From Candidatus Fusobacterium pullicola (lineage in GTDB: Bacteria; Fusobacteriota; Fusobacteriia; Fusobacteriales; Fusobacteriaceae), in NCBI GenBank assembly GCA_018883725.1, contig JAHLFN010000057.1, positions 1 through 33,883 on the forward strand: DNA of 33,883 bases. Reading direction: 5' to 3'. Positions 26,208 through 33,883 of the stretch are shown here, one piece after another. Below the pieces are notes generated by a model. It ran no database searches. It was not told the origin of the DNA and saw nothing but the letters and a program-made list of their open reading frames with translations. The stretch's first letter is position 1; each line of letters opens with the position of its first letter. Made by a program: the position numbers and the translations under genes.

Positions 26208-29200
26208 TTAATCTTTAAAGTCATCTAAAGGAGAGTATTCAGTTAAGATCTCTTCTTTATTTAACTCTTCATCTACGTTTATTATATTATCTTCACTATC
26301 AAATAGTTCTACATCTAATGCTAGTGCTTGGAACTCTTTTAATAATACTTTAAATGATTCTGGTAAGTCTGCTTCTGGCATCTCTTCACCTTTTATGATA
26401 GCTTCATAAGTTTTTGTTCTTCCAGTAACATCGTCTGATTTTACTGTTAACATCTCTTGAAGTATATTAGATGCTCCATATGCTTCTAGTGCCCAAACTT
26501 CCATCTCTCCAAGTCTTTGTCCTCCGAATTGAGCCTTTCCTCCTAGTGGTTGTTGTGTTACTAATGAGTATGGTCCAATTGCTCTTGCGTGCATCTTATC
26601 TTCAACTAGGTGGTGAAGTTTTAACATATACATTCTTCCTACAGTTACAGGATTATCAAATTTATCTCCTGTTCTTCCATCGTATAGATCAACTTTTCCA
26701 CTTCTAGGGAATCCTAGTTTTTCTAAGTAATCCTTAACTTGATCTTCTGATGCTCCATCAAATACTGGAGTTGCTATATGTGTTCCACCATTGTAGTTAC
26801 CCATAGCCATTCCTAAGTGAACTTCTAGTACCTGTCCAATGTTCATACGTGAAGGCACCCCTAGTGGGTTAAGTACAACGTCTAAGTGTGTTCCGTCAGC
26901 TAAGAAAGGCATATCTTCTGCTGGTAATACTCTTGATACAACCCCTTTGTTTCCGTGACGTCCTGACATCTTATCTCCAACAGTGATTTTTCTTTTTTCT
27001 GCAACTAATATTTTTATAGCTTTATTTACACCAGCTTTTAGTTCATCACCATTTTCTCTTGATAATTCAAGAATTTCTACTACTGTTCCTTTTGAACCAT
27101 GAGGCATTCTTAATGATGTATCTCTTACATCTCTTGCTTTTTCCCCGAAGATTGCTCTTAATAGTTTCTCTTCTGCAGGTGGTTCAGTTTCTCCCTTAGG
27201 AGCAGTTTTTCCTACTAGGATATCTCCTGGTCCTACTTCAGAACCAACAGTTATAATACCATTAGCATCTAATTTTCTTAATGCTTCTTCAGAGATATTA
27301 GGGATCTCTCTTGTAATCTCTTCATCTCCTAATTTAGTATTTCTAGCTTCTATTTCATACTCTTCTATATGAATTGATGTAAACACATCATCTTTTCTTA
27401 ATCTATCAGAAATTAGGATCGCGTCCTCGTAGTTATATCCTTCCCAAGGCATGAACGCCATAAGTATATTTCTACCTAATGCTAAGTCTCCACCTTTTGT
27501 TGCTGGTCCATCAGCTAGGATACTTCCAACTTTAACTTCTTCTCCAATAGATACTAAAGGAGTTTGATGTAAACACATAGAAGCGTTTGATCTTTCATAG
27601 TTTAATAATCTATATTTATGTTCTTTTCCGTTTTCATCTTCTACAACTATTTTGCTAGCATCTACATAAACAACTTTTCCGTCTACTTTAGATACTACTA
27701 AAGCTCCTGAATCTACAGCAACTTTTCTTTCTAGTCCAGTTCCTATATAAGGTGCTTCTGTTCTTAATAATGGTACAGCCTGTCTTTGCATGTTTGATCC
27801 CATCAGTGCTCTGTTGGCGTCGTCGTGCTCAAGGAATGGAATTAATCCTGCAGATACAGATACCACTTGTTTAGGAGAGATATCTAGGTAATCAACTTTT
27901 TCTCCTGTTATATTTACTATTTCATGTCCAAATCTACAAACAACTTCTCCTAAAAGTTCATTGTTTTCTCCAATTTTAGTATCGGCTTGGGCAATGAATA
28001 ATCCTTCTTCTTCATCAGCTGCTAAATACTCTATTCTGTCAAAATCAGCTTTTCCATCTACAACTTTAATATATGGAGTTTCTATAAATCCATATTTGTT
28101 TATTTTAGCATATATAGCTAACGATCCAATAAGTCCGATGTTTGGTCCCTCTGGAGTCTCTATAGGACAGATTCTTCCATAGTGAGAATCATGTACGTCT
28201 CTTACCTCGAATCCCGCTCTTTCTCTTGAAAGTCCTCCAGGTCCTAATGCTGATATTCTTCTCTTATGAGTTAACTCAGATAATGGGTTTGATTGGTCCA
28301 TGAACTGAGATAATTGACCTGAACCAAAGAAATCTAATATCAATGCATTCAATGGTCTAGTATTTAGAAGTGATTGTGGAGTTAATGTTTCAGAGTCTTG
28401 AATAGTCATTTTCTCTCTTACCATTTTTCCCATTTTAGAAAGTCCAGCTTTAATTTGCATTAAAAGTAACTCTCCAACTCCTCTTACCCTTCTATTAGAT
28501 AAGTTATCTATATCATCAGTATGTCCATTTCCATTGTTTAAGTTGATTACATACTTCATAGTTGCAATGATATCTTCTTTAGTTAAAAGTATCTCATCAT
28601 CTGCTACATTTAACTTAAGTCTCTTATTCATTTTATATCTTCCAACTGGCTCAAGATCATATCTTTGAGGGTTGAAGAACATTTGTCTAATAAGTGATTT
28701 TGCTGATTCTATTGTAACTAAATCTCCTGGTCTTAACTTTTTGAATACTTCAGTTACAGCATCCTCTTTAGTTAATGTCGTATCATTTAATACTGTATTA
28801 GCTAGTAATTTATCCTCTGGTTTTACTTCCCAGTAAACTACTTTTTCAATCTTAGCATCTATTAAAGTCTCAATTAATGCCTCATCAATAACAGCATCTA
28901 CTTCAGCTATTATTTCTCCTGTTTCTTCATCGTATATATCTTCTTTGATGAAGCTTCCTTCAAATTTTGTTCTAAGAACACTTATTAATTCTTCTCTATT
29001 TTTATATTTTTGGAATATAGGAGTTAATTCTAATTCCTTTGTTTCTAAAAAGTAATCTTTAATTTCTGTATTGTTCTCAAAAAAATCAATAGCCTTTAAG
29101 AATACAGTTGCTAATACTTTTTTCTTTCTATCAATCTTTACACTTAAGAAGTCATTTTTATCAGTTTCAAATTCAAGCCAAGTTCCTTTATATGGAATAA

Positions 29201-29708
29201 TTTTTCCTGAAAATAGATCTTTACCTGTTTGAATATTGATCTCTTTATTAAATGAAACACCTGGTGATCTATGTAATTGCGATACAACAACTCTTTCAGC
29301 ACCATTTATTACGAAAGTTCCTCTTTCAGTCATTAAAGGTATTTCTCCGAAATAAACTAAAGATTCTTGTATTTCATTTCCACTTTTTTTATTTATAAGT
29401 CTTAATCTAACTTTTAAGGAAGCAGAGTAAGTCTTACCTCTTTTTTTACACTCAAGTTCATCATTTAATGGTGGTTCAGCTTCATGTAATTCATAAGCTA
29501 CATACTCTAACTTGATATCTCCATTAGAAGATTCAACAGGGAAAATTTCTCTAAAAGCTGATTCTAACCCCTTGTCTTTTCTATTATTTGGAGCTTCTTT
29601 AGCTTGTAGAAAATCTTCATAGGAATCCAATTGGAACTCAAGAAAATGAGGCATAGTTCCTCTCTCTTTTATCCTTCCAAAATTCAATCTTTCAACGAGT
29701 TTCCCCAT
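26208..29708 (-). CDS. rpoB: RNA polymerase beta subunit
   Basis: Core RNA polymerase subunit forming half of the active-site cleft and the rifampicin pocket. The 1166-residue protein is full length. The rifampicin-region sequence [20 protein letters not shown], then [20 protein letters not shown] keeps the Asp, His and Ser positions most often altered in resistant mutants in their common form ([15 protein letters not shown]). It also has [25 protein letters not shown], and the C-terminal [24 protein letters not shown]. It begins 205 bases after rplL, behind a terminator-like hairpin and a 17-bp stem. Confidence 0.98.
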   Translation of the reverse strand: MGKLVERLNFGRIKERGTMPHFLEFQLDSYEDFLQAKEAPNNRKDKGLESAFREIFPVESSNGDIKLEYVAYELHEAEPPLNDELECKKRGKTYSASLKVRLRLINKKSGNEIQESLVYFGEIPLMTERGTFVINGAERVVVSQLHRSPGVSFNKEINIQTGKDLFSGKIIPYKGTWLEFETDKNDFLSVKIDRKKKVLATVFLKAIDFFENNTEIKDYFLETKELELTPIFQKYKNREELISVLRTKFEGSFIKEDIYDEETGEIIAEVDAVIDEALIETLIDAKIEKVVYWEVKPEDKLLANTVLNDTTLTKEDAVTEVFKKLRPGDLVTIESAKSLIRQMFFNPQRYDLEPVGRYKMNKRLKLNVADDEILLTKEDIIATMKYVINLNNGNGHTDDIDNLSNRRVRGVGELLLMQIKAGLSKMGKMVREKMTIQDSETLTPQSLLNTRPLNALILDFFGSGQLSQFMDQSNPLSELTHKRRISALGPGGLSRERAGFEVRDVHDSHYGRICPIETPEGPNIGLIGSLAIYAKINKYGFIETPYIKVVDGKADFDRIEYLAADEEEGLFIAQADTKIGENNELLGEVVCRFGHEIVNITGEKVDYLDISPKQVVSVSAGLIPFLEHDDANRALMGSNMQRQAVPLLRTEAPYIGTGLERKVAVDSGALVVSKVDGKVVYVDASKIVVEDENGKEHKYRLLNYERSNASMCLHQTPLVSIGEEVKVGSILADGPATKGGDLALGRNILMAFMPWEGYNYEDAILISDRLRKDDVFTSIHIEEYEIEARNTKLGDEEITREIPNISEEALRKLDANGIITVGSEVGPGDILVGKTAPKGETEPPAEEKLLRAIFGEKARDVRDTSLRMPHGSKGTVVEILELSRENGDELKAGVNKAIKILVAEKRKITVGDKMSGRHGNKGVVSRVLPAEDMPFLADGTHLDVVLNPLGVPSRMNIGQVLEVHLGMAMGNYNGGTHIATPVFDGASEDQVKDYLEKLGFPRSGKVDLYDGRTGDKFDNPVTVGRMYMLKLHHLVEDKMHARAIGPYSLVTQQPLGGKAQFGGQRLGEMEVWALEAYGASNILQEMLTVKSDDVTGRTKTYEAIIKGEEMPEADLPESFKVLLKEFQALALDVELFDSEDNIINVDEELNKEEILTEYSPLDDFKD

Positions 29709-29743
29709 TAATTCACACCCCTTATCAATCTTAAATTTAATAG

Positions 29744-29788
29744 TTAATCATTTGAAAATAACAGGCTAATCTATTTCCAAATGATTAA
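29744..29788 (-). other. 17-bp RNA stem just upstream of rpoB
   Basis: The arms 29744-29760 and 29772-29788 pair over 17 positions (one G-U) around an 11-base loop on the minus strand. It ends about 35 bases before the rpoB start and has no T-run. Position matches the place where E. coli has an RNase III cut in the rplL-rpoB spacer; function here is inferred. Confidence 0.72.
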
Positions 29789-29830
29789 TTATCACTTTCC
29801 AAAAATAAAAATTAAATCATCTTAATAATT

Positions 29831-29868
29831 AGTAAAAAGGCACTCTATCGAAGAGTGCCTATTTTTTT
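29831..29868. terminator. Terminator/attenuator hairpin between rplL and rpoB
   Basis: A 9-bp stem AGGCACTCT/AGAGTGCCT (29838-29846 with 29852-29860) is flanked by five A/T on one side and eight T on the other, so it can act on both strands. On the minus strand it should stop part of the transcription from rplJL before rpoB, as expected when L12 is needed in excess over polymerase. Confidence 0.82.
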
Positions 29869-29913
29869 TAACTAAGTTAAGATTTTATTTCTTAATCAGA
29901 ATTTAAGTTAAAA

Positions 29914-30282
29914 CTATTTAACTTCTACAGTTGCTCCAGCAGCTGTTAATTTTTCTTTTATTGATTCAGCTTCTTCTTTAGCAACTCCTTCTTTTAATTT
30001 TCCACCGTTATCTACTAATTCTTTAGCTTCTTTTAATCCTAATCCAGTAATTCCTCTTACTTCTTTGATTACAGCTATTTTGTTAGCTCCTGCGTTTGTT
30101 AAGATTACGTCAAACTCAGTTTTCTCTTCAGCTGCTGCTGCTTCTCCTCCTGCTACTGCTACTGCTACTGGAGCTGCTGCTGTTACACCGAAATGCTCTT
30201 CTAAAGCAGTTACTAATTCTTTTAATTCTAAAACTGTCATAGCTTCTAAATCAGCTATAAATTGTTCTCTATTGAATGCCAT
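29914..30282 (-). CDS. rplL: Ribosomal protein bL12 (L7/L12)
   Basis: The multicopy stalk protein that recruits translation factors to the ribosome. The 122-residue protein has an N-terminal dimerisation part ([24 protein letters not shown]), an alanine/valine-rich hinge ([19 protein letters not shown]), and the C-terminal factor-binding domain [27 protein letters not shown] precedes the start. It lies 73 bases after rplJ in the usual rplJ-rplL pair. Confidence 0.97.
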   Translation of the reverse strand: MAFNREQFIADLEAMTVLELKELVTALEEHFGVTAAAPVAVAVAGGEAAAAEEKTEFDVILTNAGANKIAVIKEVRGITGLGLKEAKELVDNGGKLKEGVAKEEAESIKEKLTAAGATVEVK

Positions 30283-30355
30283 TTATTGTTTCCTCCTTAA
30301 TTTTTCGAAAATATCTATCTTAATTTTTTATTTTTTATTTTAAATTTGACCAAAA

Positions 30356-30874
30356 TTATTCAGCTGTAGTTTCAGCTTCTTTTTTATCAGCGATTGCCAC
30401 AGTTGCGTAAGCAAGTTTTCTGATTGGTCCAAGCATTGAGTTAAGTAACATAGAAAGTAATTGATCTCTTGAAGGTAATTTAGCTAGAGCTTCTACCTCA
30501 GTTGCTTCAACTCTTTTTCCTGTTAATAATCCACCTTTAATTTTGAATACTTCTTTTTTTGCTTTAGCCTTTTCTTTTGCTAAATCAAAAACTAATTTTG
30601 CAGGAGCTACTGGATCTGCATATCCGAAAGCGAATGCTGTAGTCCCTTCTAATAAATCATCAAAAGAATCTTCTACTCCAGCTTCTTTTAATGCTATTTT
30701 GAATAATCTATTTTTTGCAACTAGATATTCAGCACCTGCTTCTCTTACTTTTTTTCTTAATTCAGTTTCCTCGTTAACTGTGATTCCTTGATAGTCAACT
30801 AATACTACTGATTGAGCTTTTCTTATTTTTTCTGCTAGTTCAGCTACTTGTTCGATTTTTGCTTGAGTTGCCAT
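30356..30874 (-). CDS. rplJ: Ribosomal protein uL10
   Basis: Base of the ribosomal stalk; binds 23S rRNA and carries L12 dimers through its C-terminal helix. The 172-residue protein begins MATQAKIEQVAELAEKIRKA, with VVLVDYQGITVNEETELRKK, LVAKNRLFKIALKEAG and the GGLLTGKRV segment. ATG at 30874 is used, since the in-frame GTG at 30886 is part of the GGAGGTG ribosome binding site. A structured leader of the L10 autoregulatory type precedes it. Confidence 0.96.
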   Translation of the reverse strand: MATQAKIEQVAELAEKIRKAQSVVLVDYQGITVNEETELRKKVREAGAEYLVAKNRLFKIALKEAGVEDSFDDLLEGTTAFAFGYADPVAPAKLVFDLAKEKAKAKKEVFKIKGGLLTGKRVEATEVEALAKLPSRDQLLSMLLNSMLGPIRKLAYATVAIADKKEAETTAE

Positions 30875-30904
30875 TCTTTGATTCACCTCCTCTTTTTTCT
30901 AAAA

Positions 30905-31020
30905 ATTACCTCCGTGCCAAAGGTTAGGAACGGAGGTTGTAATCAAACTATGAGGCTAGCGAAACCTTATTCCAACCTCGGTAGGATAATTTAAGGTTCA
31001 CAACCACCTACGGTCTTTGG
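30905..31020 (-). promoter_or_regulatory. L10(L12) autoregulatory leader of rplJL
   Basis: The rplA-rplJ spacer of 167 bases carries CCGTAGGTGG (about 31004-31013), CCTACCGAGG (30976-30985), a central GGTTTCGCTAGCC region and a final hairpin ACCTCCGT/ACGGAGGT (30908-30937). This order matches the known bacterial L10 leader, where L10(L12)4 binding represses the operon. The last hairpin has AATTTTTAG after it, possibly a weak terminator. Confidence 0.8.
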
Positions 31021-31041
31021 TTTGGATCTATATTAAATTAT

Positions 31042-31749
31042 TTATCCAACATATTTAGCTACTAATGCAGGGTCCATTTTTATTCCAGGTCCCATTGTTA
31101 GTGACACAGCAACAGTTCTTAAGTATTGTCCTTTAGAAGATGCTGGTTTTAATCTTGTGATTTGATCTAAGAAAGCTTTGAAGTTTTCTTCAATTTTCTC
31201 AGGTGCGAAATCTGCTTTACCAATTGGTACGTGAATTGATCCTAATTTGTCAACTCTGAATGCTAATTTACCTTTTTTGAACTCAGTTACTGCTTCTGCA
31301 ATGTTTGGAGTTACAGTTCCTGATTTAGGGTTAGGCATTAATCCTTTAGTTCCTAGAATTTTTCCTAATCTTCCTAATTTAGGCATCATGTCAGGAGTAG
31401 CGATTGCTAAGTCGAAATCTAACCATCCTTGTTGAATTTGGTTTATATATTCATCAGCTCCTGCATAATCTGCACCAGCTGCTAAAGCCTTCTCTATGTT
31501 AGCTCCTGAAGTTATAGCTAATACTTTTATAGTTTTTCCTGTTCCGTGAGGTAATACAACTGTACCTCTAACTTGTTGATCTGCATGTCTAGGATCTACT
31601 CCAAGTCTTAAAGCTACTTCTACAGTTTCTGTAAATTTAGCTGTTCTAGTTTTTAATACTAGATCTAAAGCTTCTTTAACTTCATAAAGCTTTCCAGTTT
31701 CTACTAACTTAGCTATTTCTAAGTATTTTTTTCCTCTATGTTTTGCCAT
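31042..31749 (-). CDS. rplA: Ribosomal protein uL1
   Basis: Binds the mobile L1 stalk of 23S rRNA and, in many bacteria, represses its own mRNA. The 235-residue protein is typical: [60 protein letters not shown] (with the conserved LGxxLGxxGLMPNPK) and a C-terminal [19 protein letters not shown]. It has a GGGAGG ribosome binding site and follows rplK by 88 bases that hold three alternative hairpins. Confidence 0.97.
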   Translation of the reverse strand: MAKHRGKKYLEIAKLVETGKLYEVKEALDLVLKTRTAKFTETVEVALRLGVDPRHADQQVRGTVVLPHGTGKTIKVLAITSGANIEKALAAGADYAGADEYINQIQQGWLDFDLAIATPDMMPKLGRLGKILGTKGLMPNPKSGTVTPNIAEAVTEFKKGKLAFRVDKLGSIHVPIGKADFAPEKIEENFKAFLDQITRLKPASSKGQYLRTVAVSLTMGPGIKMDPALVAKYVG

Positions 31750-31768
31750 GTTTTAATTTCCTCCCTTT

Positions 31769-31820
31769 GTGGTGATGCGGATGCCTCCTACCACTTAATA
31801 TAGAGTGGCTCGATTAGCCA
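31769..31820 (-). promoter_or_regulatory. Alternative hairpins in the rplK-rplA spacer
   Basis: Three hairpins share strands: TGGCT/AGCCA (31806-31820), CCACT/AGTGG (31791-31808) and a 26-base GTGG...CCAC hairpin containing GGAGGC (31769-31794). The middle one overlaps both others, so it excludes them. The third resembles the hairpin before rplK. A role in L1 or L11 feedback control is possible; no ligand can be named from sequence. Confidence 0.5.
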
Positions 31821-31837
31821 TCTCCCAAACAAATTAA

Positions 31838-32263
31838 TTAGTCTACTATTTTTATTCCCATTGATCTTGCTGATCCAGCTATTATTCTCATAGCTGCTTC
31901 TACTGATCCTGCGTTTAAATCAGGCATTTTTGTTTCAGCAATCTCTCTTAATTTAGCTGTTGTAATTTGTCCAGCAACTTCTTTTTTAGAGTTCTTAGCT
32001 GCTGATTGGATTCCTGCTGCTTTCTTTAATAAGTCTGATGCAGGTGGAGTTTTTAATATAAATGTGAAACTTCTGTCATTATAAACAGAGATCTCTACTG
32101 GAATTATCCATCCAGCTTTATCTTGAGTTTTTGCATTGAAAGCTTTACAGAATTCCATGATGTTTACTCCGTGAGCTCCTAATGCTGGTCCAACTGGTGG
32201 AGCTGGGTTAGCTTTACCTGCTGGTAATTGTAGTTTTATTAATTTAATTACTTCTTTTGCCAT
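31838..32263 (-). CDS. rplK: Ribosomal protein uL11
   Basis: Binds the GTPase-associated centre of 23S rRNA and is needed for the RelA stringent response. The 141-residue protein starts [20 protein letters not shown] and has [31 protein letters not shown] and the C-terminal [13 protein letters not shown]. The start has a GGAGGTG site. It follows nusG by 67 bases that include a stable hairpin. Confidence 0.97.
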   Translation of the reverse strand: MAKEVIKLIKLQLPAGKANPAPPVGPALGAHGVNIMEFCKAFNAKTQDKAGWIIPVEISVYNDRSFTFILKTPPASDLLKKAAGIQSAAKNSKKEVAGQITTAKLREIAETKMPDLNAGSVEAAMRIIAGSARSMGIKIVD

Positions 32264-32291
32264 TTCTTAAAATTACACCTCCGAAAAATGT

Positions 32292-32317
32292 GTGGTAATG
32301 ACGGTGTCATCTCCCAC
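32292..32317 (-). promoter_or_regulatory. Hairpin before rplK, candidate L1-type regulatory site
   Basis: A 26-base element on the minus strand: GTGG, GAG, ATGAC, loop ACC, GTCAT, TA, CCAC. Outer and inner stems pair perfectly around an asymmetric bulge. E. coli L1 represses rplKA at a site upstream of rplK, and a hairpin of the same outline lies before rplA here, so L1 binding is a reasonable but untested reading. Confidence 0.5.
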
Positions 32318-32330
32318 TAGCAAGGCCCAA

Positions 32331-32930
32331 TTATGCCTTTTGAACACTGTCAAAATCTACTTCAACTGGAGTCATTCTTCCAAACATTTCGATCATGACT
32401 TTAGCTTTTTTATGTTCCATATCTATCTCAGCAACTTTACCTTCTTGATCTGCAAAACCACCTTTTAGTACTTTTACATAATCTCCTACTGCAAAGTTAA
32501 TTTTTATTACTTCTTTAAGCTCTTTTTCATCCTTTGAAAGATCTAATCCAATAACATCAAATATGTTTTTCACTTCTTCATCTTCCATTGGAATAGGATC
32601 AGAACCAACACCAACAAATCCTGTTACTCCATTAGTATTTCTAACTACATACCAAGCATCTGAATCCACTCTAAAGTTTATTCCTTCGTTGCTTTCCTCT
32701 CTTGTAGCTACCATTTCCAACATTACATATCCTGGAAATATCTTTCTAGCAACAGTCTTCTTTTTACCTCTCACTTCTTCTATAGTCTCTTCTTCAGGAA
32801 CAAGAATTCTTGTAACGATATCCCCCATCCCTAGAGTTTCTATTTTTTGTTCAAGGTCAGTTTTTACTTTTTTTTCATACCCCGAATAAGTATGAATCAT
32901 AAACCATTTTTTTACTAAGGTTTTTTCCAT
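32331..32930 (-). CDS. nusG: Transcription elongation/termination factor NusG
   Basis: Binds RNA polymerase and links it to Rho or the ribosome. The 199-residue protein has the NGN domain (KKWFMIHTYSGYEKKVKTDL, RKIFPGYVMLEM, WYVVRNTNGVTGFVG) and a C-terminal KOW domain starting FAVGDYVKVLKGGFADQEG. It has a short acidic/EE-rich insert near residues 45-55. The GGAGGATAA ribosome binding site overlaps the last codons of secE, so the two are closely coupled. Confidence 0.97.
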   Translation of the reverse strand: MEKTLVKKWFMIHTYSGYEKKVKTDLEQKIETLGMGDIVTRILVPEEETIEEVRGKKKTVARKIFPGYVMLEMVATREESNEGINFRVDSDAWYVVRNTNGVTGFVGVGSDPIPMEDEEVKNIFDVIGLDLSKDEKELKEVIKINFAVGDYVKVLKGGFADQEGKVAEIDMEHKKAKVMIEMFGRMTPVEVDFDSVQKA

Positions 32931-32935
32931 ATTTA

Positions 32936-33118
32936 TTATCCTCCAAAGAGAGATACCAAAATCTTTAATAGTCTAGAAGCAATCAAATCAAAAACTCCCA
33001 AATATATACTTAATATCAAGCTCATCGCGATTACCCAAAGAGTTGAATTTTTTACTTCTTCTTTGCTCGGCCACTGAACTTTAGAATATTCCATTTTTAT
33101 TCCTTGAAAAAGATTCAT
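32936..33118 (-). CDS. secE: Preprotein translocase subunit SecE
   Basis: Clamps the SecY channel in the inner membrane. The 60-residue, single-spanning form starts MNLFQGIKMEYSKVQWPSKE, with the conserved KVxWPxxEE motif, followed by one hydrophobic helix (about 28-55). ATG at 33118 with AAAGGTGAT is preferred to the ATG at 33142, which lies only 12 bases from the tRNA-Trp 3' end and has no ribosome binding site. Its 3' end carries the nusG ribosome binding site. Confidence 0.93.
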   Translation of the reverse strand: MNLFQGIKMEYSKVQWPSKEEVKNSTLWVIAMSLILSIYLGVFDLIASRLLKILVSLFGG

Positions 33119-33153
33119 GCGATCACCTTTTTGATTCGACATTATAAAAAAAA

Positions 33154-33229
33154 TGGCAGGTCAAGAGGGACTCGAACCCCCAACCCTCGGTTTTGGAGAC
33201 CGATGCTCTACCAATTGAGCCATTGACCT
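33154..33229 (-). tRNA. tRNA-Trp (anticodon CCA)
   Basis: A 76-base tRNA with the 3' CCA encoded. Acceptor arms AGGTCAA and TTGACCT pair over 7 bp with a G discriminator. The anticodon stem-loop is TCGGT-CTCCAAA-ACCGA, giving anticodon CCA. The T arm includes GGTTCGAGTCCC. It lies between rpmG and secE on the same transcript, so it must be cut out of the mRNA; the tRNA-Trp-secE-nusG order is found in several bacteria. Confidence 0.97.
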
Positions 33230-33251
33230 GCACGTTGTAAAACTAAACTAA

Positions 33252-33404
33252 TTATTTCTTAGTTTCTTTATGTAAAGTAACTTTTTTGTCCCACTTACAG
33301 TATTTATTAATTTCTAATCTTTCTGTAGTATTCTTTTTGTTTTTTGAAGTGCTGTAGTTTCTTCTTTTGCACTCTGTACATTCTAATTGAATATTTACTC
33401 TCAA
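33252..33404 (-). CDS. rpmG: Ribosomal protein bL33
   Basis: A 50-residue large-subunit protein: [20 protein letters not shown], then [16 protein letters not shown] and a basic end HKETKK. The start is TTG at 33404, with GGAGG 7 bases upstream; the longer in-frame reading runs into the promoter. Cysteines C9, C12 and C36 match the zinc-binding (C+) type, but the fourth ligand position is Asp39 (KYCKWDKK) instead of Cys. The gene begins the tRNA-Trp-secE-nusG transcript, under the promoter at 33503-33531. Confidence 0.93.
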   Translation of the reverse strand: MRVNIQLECTECKRRNYSTSKNKKNTTERLEINKYCKWDKKVTLHKETKK

Positions 33405-33502
33405 TTTTACACCTCCACTCATAACGGTATCATTTAGATCCTCCCATACACATTCTATGTATGGTGTTAAAGAGTTTATATCTTGCTTTCTAAGACTTAG
33501 AT
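33405..33502 (-). promoter_or_regulatory. Leader of rpmG with hairpin and four-codon upstream frame
   Basis: The roughly 90-base leader has a CCATACA/TGTATGG hairpin (33444-33450 with 33458-33464), directly followed by GGAGG (33440-33444) and, 6 bases on, ATG ATA CCG TTA TGA (33419-33433), a frame of four codons. Its stop lies 14 bases before the rpmG TTG, next to the rpmG ribosome binding site (33411-33416). Translational coupling is possible but not shown. Confidence 0.4.
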
Positions 33503-33531
33503 ATATTACCATTTTTTTTATTTCTTGTCAA
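33503..33531 (-). promoter_or_regulatory. Promoter of the rpmG-tRNA-Trp-secE-nusG operon
   Basis: TTGACA (33526-33531), 17 bp, TAATAT (33503-33508) on the minus strand, a near-consensus promoter. It may drive the whole block through the ribosomal protein and rpoBC genes, since no stronger promoter was noticed before rplK or rplA. Confidence 0.82.
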
Positions 33532-33759
33532 TGATTTTTTTTAATTTAATTAATATTTTTTACATTCTACTAAAATCCTCTATTTTTAAAGGATTTTTAT
33601 GTATTGATATGGTAATTTAATCTAGTAATCCTATTGTAATTTTAATATTCTATAAAGTATACTTTTAATTTATTTTATAAAATTTAAAATCTACTCTTAA
33701 TATTTAATAATTTATTTATATTAAATTTTGGTATCTCATCAACACAAAAAATAAAAAAG
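33532..33759. other. AT-rich spacer between 5S rRNA and the rpmG promoter
   Basis: About 230 bases of very AT-rich sequence. Directly after the 5S 3' end the minus strand reads CTTTTTTATTTTTTG, which can act with the 5S terminal stem as an rrn terminator. A small AAAATCCT/AGGATTTT hairpin lies at 33572-33597. No gene is seen. Confidence 0.5.
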
Positions 33760-33876
33760 CTTGGCAAGTTCCTATCCTCCCAGGAGGCTTCCCTCCAAGT
33801 ACTTTCAGCGTTTACGGGCTTAACTTCCAGGTTCGGAATGTGTCTGGGTGTACCCCCGTAGCTATTCTCACCAAGC
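33760..33876 (-). rRNA. rrf: 5S ribosomal RNA
   Basis: About 117 bases on the minus strand, with ends AGCTTGG and CCAAGCT forming the terminal stem. Conserved internal parts include ACACCCAGACACATTCCGAA, CCTGGAAGTTAAGC and the closing GGGAGGATAGGAACTTGCC. It lies at the window edge, so the rest of the rRNA operon should continue beyond it. Confidence 0.95.
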
Positions 33877-33883
33877 TATATCT

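Noticed and set aside
27961..28182. Plus-strand frame opposite rpoB
   Set aside because: Antisense shadow of the beta subunit gene with no ribosome binding site.
33405..33512. N-terminal extension of rpmG from position 33512
   Set aside because: It would place coding sequence from the promoter region onward; L33 proteins start at MRVxI, and the TTG has its own GGAGG.
33572..33597. Small AAAATCCT/AGGATTTT hairpin downstream of 5S as a terminator
   Set aside because: Only 8 weak pairs and no T-run on the minus strand; the T-rich stretch right after 5S is a better end.

Overview
The window is AT-rich, single-replicon bacterial chromosome with compact genes, GGAGG ribosome binding sites and sigma70-type promoters (TTGACA, 17-bp spacer, TATAAT-like). 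The gene set, AT bias and spacing fit a Fusobacterium-like anaerobe; this is inferred from sequence style and gene content, not from an alignment. Nearly everything lies on the minus strand. The right edge holds a 5S rRNA gene, the end of an rRNA operon. The left edge holds a strong minus-strand promoter that looks like the start of another stable-RNA operon, so the window seems to be the stretch between two co-directional rrn operons. No phage, insertion sequence or CRISPR array was seen.

Read from right to left (direction of transcription): a large information-processing block runs rpmG, tRNA-Trp, secE, nusG, rplK, rplA, rplJ, rplL, rpoB, rpoC, then yicC, remA, gmk, rpoZ and apbE. Its spacers are rich in RNA structure: candidate ribosomal-protein leaders before rplK, rplA and rplJ, a terminator-like hairpin plus a 17-bp stem before rpoB, and a 15-bp hairpin before rpoC. 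A cold-shock gene and a ComF-like phosphoribosyltransferase gene follow.

The centre is a probable sialic-acid unit: a plus-strand sodium/solute symporter diverges from a minus-strand operon of LacI-type regulator, ROK kinase (NanK), YhcH-family protein and NanE. Similar operator-like sites sit just downstream of both promoters. Immediately after nanE comes a lysine riboswitch with a terminator, controlling a three-gene polar amino acid ABC importer that is therefore probably a lysine importer.

The left third holds pyruvate kinase, enolase, a HAD phosphatase, then a neurotransmitter:sodium symporter (NSS) with an unlisted 36-residue MetS-like small subunit. The symporter is preceded by its own promoter, an unlisted 34-codon leader peptide with three Trp codons, and an intrinsic terminator. 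This is the most interesting candidate regulatory system in the window. Then come tyrS, a GNAT acetyltransferase, nth, and the iscS-iscU Fe-S pair. Several gene starts were moved from the longest open frame to a codon with a proper ribosome binding site (rpmG, pyk and the GNAT gene appear to use TTG).
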